Shown here: positions 20,523 to 30,736 of the stretch, one piece after another | How positions within the stretch are numbered: the first letter of the stretch is position 1 | Layout of the letters: every line of letters begins with the position of its first letter | NCBI RefSeq assembly: GCF_036884655.1 | Contig: NC_088347.1 | Span: 13,016,001-13,080,000 of the forward strand | Length of the DNA stretch: 64,000 nt | Source: Musa acuminata AAA Group | Taxonomy: Eukaryota; Streptophyta; Magnoliopsida; Zingiberales; Musaceae | Reading direction: 5' to 3' | The notes under the pieces: generated by a model | What the model was told of the DNA's origin: nothing | What the model saw: only the letters and a program-made list of their open reading frames with translations | Database searches by the model: none | Position numbers and translations under genes: made by a program

Positions 20523-22670
20523 TGTTAGGATCAAGAGCATTAAGAGGAGGGGGGGGGGGGGGGGGGGTGAATTAGTGCAGCGGAAAACTTTCTACGATTA
20601 AAATCGAAAGCTGCGTAAAAACGATTTCGATGTAAAATCTGATCCTAAGACTACTTTAGCTTAAGATTAAGCGAGATGACGTTAAAGTAGATCTACAGAG
20701 GCAGTTTGCAGTTTATGATAAAAATCAGAATGCAAGCGCAAACTGAAATGCGACGTTCGTACGATAAAACCGGTTTACGTCTAAACGTCAACTTTGAAGA
20801 TACTGAACTTTGAGATATGTTTTGTAAATGTGCAGAAGGCAGTTTGCAGTTATAATTGGAGTCAAAACGTAAACGTAAACTGAAATGTAATGATCGTACG
20901 AAAACATCGATTTACGTCTAAACACAGATTCGGAAAGTTCTGAACTTAGAAACTTGTTCGTAAAAGAGCAGAAGGCAATAGCTATTTAGGAGGTTTGCAG
21001 TAATGATAAAATGCTCAAAGTAAATGCAAACTGAGATTTAGAGTGGTTCGGTCAGTCTTAACCTACTCCACTTTTGGCTTCCTCCACCGACGAGGTCACC
21101 GACGTCAACTAGAGGCCTTCCTTCAATAGACGAAGGCCAATTGCCATTTTACAGTTTCACTCCTTTTGACGGGCTCAGGAGACAACCCTTACAGAACTTT
21201 TCTCTCCTCTCTTTACAACTCAAAACTTTGAAGAATAGAACGAGGAGAACTTTTGGCCTTTACAACAATTTTGAGCTCTAAGAATCACAGAAAAGATCAA
21301 GATTTTGGTGTATATCTATGCCTTTTCAGTGCTGAATGGATGGGGTATTTATAGGCCCCAACCCAATTCAAATTTGGAGCTCAAAACTATCAAATCCTGG
21401 AATTCCGGGATCAAGCGGTTGCACCTCCTGACTGGAGCGGTTACACCGCTTGGCAGAGCTCGAAGATTGTGCCCAGGCGGTTGCACCTATCTGTCAGGAG
21501 CGGTTGCACTGCCTTAGTCTAGCTCGGAGACTGAGCCCAAGCGGTTGCACCTCCTGACTGAGGCGGTTGCACCGCCGGCCAGAGCTCGAAGACCGAGCTC
21601 AGGCGGTGCTACCTCTTTGTCAAGGGAGGTTACACCGCCTAGTCTCGCTCGGAGACTGAGCCCAGGCGATGCCACCTCCTGGCTGGGGCGGTTGCACCGC
21701 CCAGTCTCCTTGGGAGACTTAGCCCAGGCGCTGTTACCTCCTGGCTTGGGCGGTTGCACCTCCTAGTCTCCCTGGGAGACTTAGCCCAGGCGGTGCTACC
21801 TCCTGGCTTGGGCGGTTGCACCTCCCACAGCAATCAGGGTCCGAATGGGTAGCTTCATTTGGCCCAATTTTGGTTTTTCAGGGGCCCAATTGCCCTAAGA
21901 TTAAGCTAATGGGATCACCTCCCATTTCCAACTTAATCAATGTGCTAACTACGATTAATCCTAAGGCAATCTCTACAGCTTGCTCCGGTGCGTCAATCGC
22001 TTCTTCCGGTGAACTTCCGTCGATCATCCGATGAACCCTCGGTGATACTCCTATGGACCTCCGGCAAACTCCTGGACTTGCGACGATCCACTTGGCGAGT
22101 TCCGATGAGCTTCGCTTGGCAAGCTCCTGGACTTCTCGGATCTATTCCCGCAGAACCTCCGACGACTGTCCGAACTTCCGTCGAACTCTCGAACTCCCAA
22201 CGTAATCATTGACTTGACTCCGGCGTAACTCCCGCTGCTTGTCTGACTTTCATCGTAGTTAATCCTGCACACTTAAAACAAAACTTCGATCGAGACAATT
22301 AATCCTAAGCAAGTAACCAAGTTGTTCGACATGTCATTGGTCCCTCGACGCTTCGTCCGATTCTTCGGCGCATCGTCCTCTCCTGCAGCCTATTGCCCAA
22401 TCAGCTAGTTGACTCCGCAACTCCGATATCCTTGGCACAATACCCGCTCTTCTTGGCCCGATGCCCGAGTCCATGGCCCGAAGCCTTCTGTCGATACGTC
22501 GACCGATCCACCGGCCCGACGTCCAATCTTCTGACATGTTCCTTCGGCACAACATGATTTTCCTGCTTTAATTGTCTCATCCTGATCGAAGCATCCTGCG
22601 TCACACAAAACGCAGATTAAATCATAAACATATATCAAGTAGTTTCTTCATCAAAATACGAGATTCAACA
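20523..22670 (-). repeat. 3' LTR of SV-C
   Basis: 2148 bp with TG...CA ends. The homopolymer near 20550-20567 has about 19 G on the plus strand, against 8 in the 5' LTR. The TATA box lies near 21346-21353 and the U3 palindromic array at about 21410-21830. Unlike SV-A, SV-B, SV-D and sLTR-K it lacks the 18-bp leader array, keeping only isolated CAGTTTGCAG words. Confidence 0.9.
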
Positions 22671-22685
22671 ATCTCCCCATTTTTT
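22671..22685 (-). promoter_or_regulatory. Polypurine tract of SV-C
   Basis: The minus strand reads AAAAAATGGGGAGAT against the LTR, with one T interrupting the purine run. Confidence 0.82.
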
Positions 22686-23305
22686 ATGATGACAACCACT
22701 TGATGACGGAGTTAAACTTAACTCCCGGAGTTTAAACAAACTCCCCCTATCAATATGCCATTTGATAGAACCTTGAATTCAAACTGAATTCAAGTCATTG
22801 CAATATTCATCATGAATACTTGCAACACGTCTTCATGAACTTATGCATAAACTTATGTATAACATCATACTTCTCCCCCTTTGTCATCAACAAAAAGGAG
22901 AAGTACCACAATCAAGCGTTTGTGATATTGGTTCAACTTATTGCATGAAAAACATAATATCAAGTTTTATCATCATGCAAGTTTTGAAACTAGAAAATTT
23001 AGCAAATGTTACATCATGCTTAGAACATTCAAGCTATCAAGTTTTAGATATGCGAGTTTTACAGCATACAAGATAGCACTTTTAGAACATGCAAGCTAGC
23101 AATGTTACAACATTTTAGAACTTGCAAGCTAGCAATTTAGAGATGTTCAAGAAGGCAACTCTTGCTTCTTGAAGTATAAGTTTTGCTACATGTGCAAGTT
23201 AACTTTTTGCTTCTGCAAGATATCATTCCTTGGTGATGTTCAATATAGCAAGTTCTACATCATGCAAGCTAGTGAATCTTATAACATTTTAGAACATGCA
23301 TAATC
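22686..23305 (-). other. Non-coding 3' internal region of SV-C (left part)
   Basis: No credible ORF. It contains an internal polypurine-like tract (minus strand AAAGGGGGAGAAG near 22869-22881) and scattered GCAAGCTAGCAA words (about 23086, 23123 and 23263). The last five bases, TAATC (23301-23305), are the target duplication of SV-D. Confidence 0.65.
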
Positions 23306-23825
23306 TGTTGAATCTCGGATTTTGATGATGAAGTCAATTGTCATTTGTTATCTAATCTATGTGTTGAGATAAGTGTGCAGGATTAACTACGATGAGAGTA
23401 AGACAAGCAGCAGGTGTTGCGCCGGAGTCAAGATCATGATCACGTTGGGAGTTCGAGAGTTCGACGGAAGTTCGGACGGTCGTCGGAGGTTCAGCGAGAA
23501 CAGATCCGAGAAGTCCAGAAGCTTGCCAAGCGAAGCTCGTCGGAACTCGCCAAGTGGATCGTCGCAAAGTCCAAGAGTATGCCGGATGTCCGCAGAAGGA
23601 TCACCGAGGGTTTATCGGATGATCGACGGAAGTTCGCCGGAAACTCGCCGGAAGAAGCGATTGACGCATCGGAGCAAAGCTGCAGAAGTTGTCTTAGAGT
23701 TAATCGTAGTTAGCACGATGATTAAGCTTGAAAATGGGAGGTGATCCCATTAGCTTAATCTTGGGGCAATTGGGCCCCTGAAAAGATTCAAATTGGGCCG
23801 AATGGAGCGAACCATTCGGACCCTG

Positions 23826-24315
23826 ATTGCACCAGGCGGTGCAACCGCCCCAGCCAAGAGGTGCAACCGCCCAGAGCTCAGTCTTCGAGCTAGACTGGGC
23901 GGTGCAACCTCCTCTGTCAAGAGGTAGCACCGCCAGAGCTCAAGTTTCGAGCTCTGCCAGGCGGTGCAACCACCAAGCTCAGTCTTCGAGCTCTGGCAGA
24001 GAGGTGCATCAGCCTGAGCTCAGTCTCGAGCTCTGCCAGGTGATGCAACCACCGAGCTTAGTCTTCGAGCTCTGGCAGAGAGGTGCATCAGCCTGAGCTC
24101 AGTTTCGAGCTCTGCCAGGTGATGCAACCACCGAGCTCAGACTTCGAGCTCTGCCAGGCGGTGCAACCACCGAGCTCAGTCTTCGAGCTCTGCCAGGTGA
24201 TGCAACCATCGAGCTCAGTCTTCGAGCTCTGGCAGAGAGGAGCAATCGCCTGAGCTCAGTCGTCGAGCTCTGCCAGGCGGTGCCACCTCTCCAGTCAAGA
24301 GGTGCAACCGCCTGA
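23826..24315 (+). repeat. U3 palindromic array of SV-D 5' LTR
   Basis: GGCGGTGCAACCGCC-like words alternate with GAGCTCAGTCTTCGAGCTC spacers in units of about 35-40 bp. GGCGGT-GCA-ACCGCC is a perfect inverted repeat around 3 bases. In the 3' LTR (31257-31795) the array is about 50 bp longer through one duplicated block near 31285-31340. Confidence 0.85.
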
Positions 24316-24381
24316 TCCCAGAATTCTGGGATTTGATCGATTTGATCGTTTTGAGCTCCAAATTCGAACTGGGTTGGGGCC

Positions 24382-24389
24382 TATAAATA
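24382..24389 (+). promoter_or_regulatory. TATA box of SV-D 5' LTR
   Basis: TATAAATA in the context GGGGCCTATAAATACCCC, conserved in all Sirevirus-like LTRs of the window. Transcription should start about 30 bases downstream, near the CAGCACTGAAAAG word. Confidence 0.8.
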
Positions 24390-24904
24390 CCCCACCCATT
24401 CAGCACTGAAAAGATACAGATCCACACCGAATTCTTGATCTTTTCAGTGATTCTAAGAGCTCAAATTTGTGTAAAGTCCTAAAGTTCTCCTCCTTCTGTT
24501 CTTCAAGTCTTGAGTTGTAAAGAGAGGAGAGAAAGGATCTGTAAAGGTTGTCTCCTGAGCCTGTCAAAAGGAGAGAAACTGTAAAAGGGCAGTTAGCCTT
24601 CGCCCATTGAAGGAAGGCAGCTAGTTGACGTCGGTGACCTCGTCGGAGGAGGAAGCCAAAAGTGGAGTAGGTCAAGACTGACCGAACCACTCTAAATCTC
24701 TGGTTTGCTTTTACCTTGAGCACTTTATCATTACTGCAAACCTCCTACATTGCTACTGCCCTCTGCGCCTTTAAGAACGAGTTTCTAAGCTCTGATCTTT
24801 CAGAATCTGCATTCAAACGTAAATCGTGTTTTCATACGATCTTCACACTACAGTTTAAGCTTACATTCGGATTCCATTTATAACTGCAAATTGCTTTCTA
24901 CGTA

Positions 24905-25145
24905 AAACGCTTTTCAAGATTCAAAACTGCTTTTAGACGCAAAACTACATTTAGACGTAAAATTACATTTAGACGTAAAACTGCGTTTAGACGCAAAACT
25001 GTGTTTAGACGTAAAACTGCGTTTGGACGTAAAACTGCGTTTGGACGTAAAACTGCGTTTGGACGTAAAACTGCGTTTGGACGCAAACTGAGTTTAGACG
25101 CAAACTGCGCTTAGACGCAAACTGCGCTTAGACGCAAATTGCACT
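24905..25145 (+). repeat. Leader tandem array of SV-D 5' LTR
   Basis: About 12 copies of a 16-19-bp unit (TTTAGACGTAAAACTGCG) lie between the start site and the PBS, so in the RNA leader. Copies of the form ACGCA-AAC-TGCGT are short hairpins. The 3' LTR equivalent (about 32413-32610) has fewer copies. Confidence 0.85.
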
Positions 25146-25270
25146 GTGATTATGCTTTTATATCGAAATCGTTTTTTATCGGACGAACGCAGCTTTCGTT
25201 TTTAAATCGCTGAAAGATTTCCGCTGCACTAATTCACCCCCCCCCTCTTAGTGCTCTCGATCCTAACAAT

Positions 25271-25282
25271 TGGTATCAGAGC
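25271..25282 (+). promoter_or_regulatory. Primer-binding site of SV-D
   Basis: TGGTATCAGAGC, two bases after the LTR, complementary to the initiator tRNA-Met 3' end. Confidence 0.95.
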
Positions 25283-25318
25283 CCGGTTAACTCTCAAAAG
25301 GATTAAAACCCAAGAGAG

Positions 25319-26883
25319 ATGGCTTACGCCGGAAACCAAGAGGGCCATTCTATTACACGTCCACCCATGTTTAATGGGACGGACTACACCTACTGGAAGA
25401 CCCGAATGAGGATCTTTCTTATTTCTATGGATTTTGAATTATGGAATCTTGTCGAGAATGGTTTTTCAAAGTCTTCTCTTCCAATGATCGATTGGAATGA
25501 GTTGGAAAAGAAGGCTTTCGCTCTTAATGCAAAGGCTATGAATGCCTTATTTTGCGCACTTGATAAAAACGAGTTTAATCGTGTTTCAACTTGCGAAACT
25601 GCATTTGATATTTGGCACACACTTGAAGTGACCCACGAGGGCACAAGTAGAGTGAAAGAGTCAAAAATCAATCTGTTGCTGCATTCTTTTGAACTTTTCC
25701 GAATGAAACTATTGGCGACATATTTACCCGTTTCACGGATGTCGTCAACAGTCTAAAAGGACTTGGAAAAAGTTTTTCGGATTTTGAACTCGTAAATAAA
25801 ATACTAAGATCCCTTCCTAAAAGTTGGGATCCTAAAGTCACTGCCATTCAAGAGGCAAAAGATCTGCGCAACTTCCCTCTTGAAGAACTAATCGGGTCAT
25901 TAATGACCTACGAAATGACTTGCAAAGCTCATGAAGAGCAAGAAGACATCCTTCCAAAGAACAGGAAGGATATGGCACTTAAAACTTCTGAATGCCACTT
26001 GAGAGAAAACTCAAGTGATGAGGACTGTGATGATGACTTGGCACTTTTGACAAGAAAGTTTAAGAAATTCTTCAAAAGAAACAAGTTTAAAAACGATGTG
26101 AAAAATAAACTTGAACCCAAGAAGGACCAAGTGATCTGCTACGAATGTAAAAAGCTGGGACACTACAAGAATGATTGTCCCCAAGTCAAAAGAAGAACAT
26201 CAAAGAAGAAGGCTCTTCAAGCAACATGGGATGACTCAAGCGCATCTGAAGAAGAGGAGTCCAACACTGAGCAAGTTGCTCATTACGCCTTAATGGCCAT
26301 CGGAGAGGAGGTAACGGATTTATTAGATGCTGATTTATCTTTCGAGGAATTATCAAATGCCTTCCATGATTTATTTGATGAATGCAAAGTTATAAATAGA
26401 AAATACAAGTTGCTAAAAAAGGTACATGATAATCTTACTTGTGAGTTTGATAAGTTAAAAGTCGAACATCATGATAGTTTAAATTCATGTATCAAATGTC
26501 ATGATTTAGAAACTATGCAAAAAGAAAACCTGCTACTCAAGGACACCTTGAAGAAATTCGAGGTTGGTAGCAAGTCATTAAACATGATCCTTACAAACAA
26601 GGGTCATGCTCCCAAAAGAAGTGGGGTTGGATTTGTGAGGAGTCCTCACCAAAATCCAACTACCTTTGTAAAAGGCCCCATCTTACATGTTAGAAGCAAA
26701 TGCAACTTTTGTTGCAAGTTTGGACACAAGACACATTGTTGTCCATTCAAGAAAATAAGTCCAAACAAATTAATTTGGGTTCCTAAAGGAACCATGACAA
26801 ATTCTATGCAACATGATAAAAAATGTAGATCTATTTGTGAGGAACCCAAAAGCAAATGGGTACCTAAACATCATCCTTTCTTG
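25319..26883 (+). pseudogene. gag: gag of SV-D (10-bp deletion frameshift)
   Basis: ATG at 25319, 36 bases past the PBS. The first 130 codons carry RPPMFNGTDYTYWKTRMRIF and ETAFDIWHTLEVTHEGTSRV. At about 25708 ten bases present in the SV-B gag are missing, moving the frame; the rest continues from about 25710 in the frame of pol. The second part has KILRSLPKSWDPKVTAIQEA, a complete CCHC knuckle (CYECKKLGHYKNDC, 26137-26178), an acidic serine stretch, a coiled coil and the second Cys/His cluster (CNFCCKFGHKTHCCPF). Gag forms the particle and binds RNA. With the frameshift only a truncated Gag of about 145 residues could be made. Confidence 0.92.
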
Positions 26884-29800
26884 TAGAAAACTAAACCATC
26901 GCAAGCTAGGAGCAAGAGATGGTACCTTGACAGTGGATGCTCAAGGCATATGACCGGAGATTCATCCCAATTCTCTAAGCTCTCTAGCATAAACGAAGGA
27001 TATGTCACCTTCGGAGACAACAACAAGGGTAAAATCATTGGCAAAGGAACCATAGGTAACAAATCCAACTTTTCTATTGAAGATGTTTTGCTAGTTGATG
27101 GTCTAAAACATAACCTCCTAAGCATTAGTCAACTATGTGATAAAGGATATATCATCAAATTTGAATCTAATGCTTGCGTCATTGAAAAACCTCACAAAAA
27201 CATATCTATGATTGTATTAAAACAAAATAACGTATACACTATTGACATCGATGATTTATGTAATGAAACATGTTTTTCTGCTTTAAATGAGAATGCTTGG
27301 ATATGGCACAGAAGATTAGGTCATGCTAGCATGAAGCTAATCACTCAAATATCATCCAAAGAACTTGTAAGAGGAATTCCTCATATCAAGTTCATCAAAG
27401 ATAATGTATGTGATGCCTGCCAATTAGGTAAACAAATTAAGAGTAGCTTCAAATCTAAAAATCAAGTAAGCACCTCTAGGCCCTTACAATTGATCCATAT
27501 GGACTTGTTCGGACCCATCTCCACATCAAGCCTAGGAGGTAGCAAATACGCTTTCGTCATCATAGATGACTATAGCAGATACACATGGACTTACTTTTTA
27601 AAACAGAAAAGTGAATGCCTTAGATCTTTTACCAAGTTTTGCAAACTCGTTCAGAATGAGAAAGGTTCTATGATTTCGTCAATTAGAAGTGATCATGGTG
27701 GTGAATTTCAAAACCATGATTTCCAAGAATTTTGTGAACTCAATGGATACAACCATAATTTCTCTACTCCTAGAAACCCTCAACAAAATGGAGTTGTAGA
27801 AAGAAAAAATCGAAATTTACAAGAAATGGCAAGAACCATGTTAAATGAACATAACCTACCCAAATATTTTTGGGCCGAAGCCGTAAATACTGCATGCTAT
27901 ATCTTAAATAGAGTTCTAGTGAGACCTCTACTAACCAAAACTCCCTATGAGTTATGGAACAATAAAAAACCCAACGTTTCATATTTTAAAGTCTTTGGGT
28001 GTAAGTGTTTTATCCTGAATGAAAAAGACAACTTAGGAAAATTTGATGCTAAATCCGATGAAGGAATCTTTCTTGGTTATTCTACAGTTTCTAAAGCCTT
28101 TCGTATCTTTAATAAAAGAACTCTAATTATTGAAGAATCCATTCATGTTGTTTTCAATGAGACTTCTGAACTCACGAAAAATGATCTTGACGATGATGTT
28201 AATTTTGATTCTTTAAATTTAAACGAGACCCCGTCTCCAACTAGCAACTTGGATGCATCCACTTCTCAGATTTCCTTACCCAAGGATTGGAAGTATATAG
28301 ATGCTCATCCTAAGGAGCTAATCTTAGGAGACACATCAAAGGGAGTTCAAACACGATCTTCTCTTAAAACCTTTTGTGCAAATACCGCCTTTCTCTCCCA
28401 AATTGAACCCAAATGTGTTGATGAAGCCATGAAAGATAATTCATGGATTATCGCAATGCAAGATGAATTAAATCAATTTGAAAGAAATGGAGTGTGGAAG
28501 CTTGTTCCTAGGCCAAATGACCATCTAGTTATTGGTACTAAATGGGTCTTCAGAAACAAGCAAAATGAAAATGGTATCGTGGTTAGAAACAAGGCTAGAT
28601 TAGTGGCCAAAGGTTTCAACTAAGAAGAAGGTATCGATTACGAAGAAACCTTCGCTCCTGTGGCACGATTGGAAGCCATAAGGATGCTCCTTGCCTACGC
28701 TAGCAGTAATAATTTTAAGTTGTTTCAAATGGATGTTAAAAGCGCCTTTCTTAATGGCTTTATTTCCGAAGAAGTCTATGTTGAACAACCTCCTGGATTT
28801 GAAAATAATAGTCTCCCTAATCATGTGTTTAGATTAACTAAAGCTCTCTATGGTTTAAAACAAGCTCCTAGGGCTTGGTATGAGAGACTTAGTTCTTTTC
28901 TTATTGAAAATAATTTCATAAAAGGCAAGGTTGATACTACATTATTCATCAAGAACTTTGAAAACAATTTTCTCATTGTTCAAATTTATGTTGATGATAT
29001 TATCTTTGGTTCTACAAATGAATCTCTTTGTGAATCCTTTGCGAAAATTATGAGTCATGAATTCGAAATGAGTCTAATGGGAGAGTTAACATACTTCTTA
29101 GGCCTACAAATCAAACAACTAAGCAATGACATCTTTATTAGTCAAACCAAATATGCTGTGAGTTTGCTGAAGAAGTTCAAAATGAATAATTCAAAAGCCA
29201 TTGACACTCCTATGAGCACCTCCACTAAGCTAGAAATTGATGAGAATGGAGAAAGCTTCGATCAAAAAACCTATAGGGGTATGATAGGAAGTTTACTTTA
29301 CCTCACTGCCACCAGACCAGACATCATGTTCAATGTAGGACTTTGTGCTAGATTTCAATCAGACCCTAAGATATCTCATCTCAAAGCAGTCAAAAGAATA
29401 CTCAGATATCTTAATGGAACTACCAATCTAGGATTATGGTACCCAAAATCAGAAAATTTTGAATTAACAGCTTATGCTGATGCGGACTTCGCTGGCTGTA
29501 GACTAGACAGAAAAAGCACATCAGGATCATGTCAATTTTTAGGACATACCCTTGTATCCTAGTCATCTAAGAAACAAAACTCGGTTGCTCTATCAACAAC
29601 CGAAGCTGAATACATTGCAGCAAGTGCATGCTGTGCACAAGTTGTATGGATGAAAAACACTTTAGAAGATTACAAAGTGAATCTTAAAGATATTCCCATT
29701 AAATGTGATAACACGAGTGCAATATGCTTAACTAAAAATCCTATACAACACTCAAGAACAAAACACATTGATATTAGACATCACTTTATACGAGATCATG

Positions 29801-29937
29801 TCTCTAATCATGATGTAACCATAGAGTTTATTGATACCAAACATCAACTAGCTGATATCTTCACAAAACCCCTATGTGAAGAACAATTTGATTACATAAG
29901 AAGAGAATTGGGAATGTTGATGTGTTCGAATACTTAA
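26884..29937 (+). pseudogene. pol: pol of SV-D: protease, integrase, reverse transcriptase, RNase H
   Basis: One frame, continuous with the second part of gag, broken by TAG 26884-26886, TAA 28621-28623 and TAG 29560-29562. Aspartic protease: YLDSGCSRHMTG, catalytic Asp at 26929. GAG-pre-integrase: HRRLGHASMKLI...CDACQLGK (about 27306-27435), a zinc-binding HHCC type. Integrase core: D 27502, D 27691, E 27799 (D-D35-E spacing). Reverse transcriptase: about 28480-29165, with [12 protein letters not shown] and the active site YVDD at 28987-28998. RNase [20 protein letters not shown] and STTEAEYIAASA, ending at 29937. All three stops fit a C-to-T change on one strand (Gln codons at the first two, a Trp codon at the third, by comparison with family consensus). 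No domain is missing; no envelope-like ORF follows. Confidence 0.95.
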
Positions 29938-30722
29938 AAAAATTATTATTCGGATGTTATTACTATTACATGCATTGACATCGCATGTTGCAAATTATGT
30001 GACAAATATTTTTAACCAAATGCATGTAAGAAGTTCATTTTTTGGTTTGTATGCTAAAAATGGGATTTTCCTGTACAATCTTATGAAAACTTTTTGAAAA
30101 ATGACATTCCTCCTTCAAGCAACAAACAATAAAGAGATATTCAAAGTATTATATGTGTCATGACTTCCTTTATGTGCTTGATAATGTTATCATGCGTTTT
30201 GTTGATGACAAAGGGGGAGAAACATATGAATTGATAAACACTATGTCATATCTGAACTGCCATAATCATGTCTATGTCATAGTTGCAAATACTTGAGTGA
30301 TGCTATAAACAATGTTATAGTTATGCCATCCTTGCATCACCAAGAGATATGTGAACATGTGCTATAGTTTGCATCATGTCTTGATTTGATATTCTATATT
30401 GTGAAGAAAATGCAAACTTGCTAGAAAATCTCAAATGTGTGCATCATGTAAAAAGTCCTTCGTAGCTTTATATGATTACATGATGAATAGTTACAAACAC
30501 TATCATACAAACTTGATGATGTATGTCATGCCTTGACATCATTCTTGAAGAGATACATCATGATGGGCATCATGATGGGAGCATTGATAAGTTTAACTGA
30601 TCTAACTTATCAATACGTCACTTGAATTCTTTGGTCTTGAATTCAAGGTTGACTTATCTCAACTATGGCATATAGATAGGGGGAGTTAAGGACAACTCCT
30701 TTATCAATTGATTGTCATCATC
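29938..30722 (+). other. Non-coding 3' internal region of SV-D
   Basis: About 0.8 kb without an ORF. It contains an internal polypurine-like tract at about 30209-30221 (GACAAAGGGGGAGAAAC) about 0.5 kb before the true PPT, and shares this stretch with SV-B. Some Sireviruses carry an envelope-like ORF here; SV-D does not. Confidence 0.75.
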
Positions 30723-30736
30723 AAAAAGGGGGAGAT
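30723..30736 (+). promoter_or_regulatory. Polypurine tract of SV-D
   Basis: AAAAAGGGGGAGAT directly before the 3' LTR. Confidence 0.93.

Larger units (their letters stand above)
23306..25268 (+). repeat. 5' LTR of SV-D
   Basis: 1963 bp, TGTTGAATCTCGG...GATCCTAACA. U3 runs to the TATA box at 24382-24389; the palindromic array (about 23826-24315) stands directly upstream. The leader tandem array is at about 24905-25145. A run of 9 C lies near 25237-25245, just before the conserved TCTTAGTGCTCTCGATCC end. Confidence 0.94.

Noticed and set aside
23373..23744. 123- and 99-codon overlapping frames in SV-D U3 (also 30804-31175)
   Set aside because: Two frames of the same GC-rich segment are open together, both upstream of the promoter, and SV-B copies do not keep them on the sense strand. 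No protein similarity is recognised.
24905..25145. CRISPR-like direct repeats
   Set aside because: Units are contiguous with no unique spacers, vary in sequence, and lie in a plant LTR.
26884..26886. Programmed readthrough at the gag/pol boundary of SV-D
   Set aside because: SV-B has a sense codon (Gln) at the same place and the other SV-D stops are clearly decay, so a point mutation is the simpler reading.
29938..30722. Envelope-like third ORF expected in some Sireviruses
   Set aside because: No ORF or membrane-type sequence exists between SV-D pol and the PPT on the plus strand.
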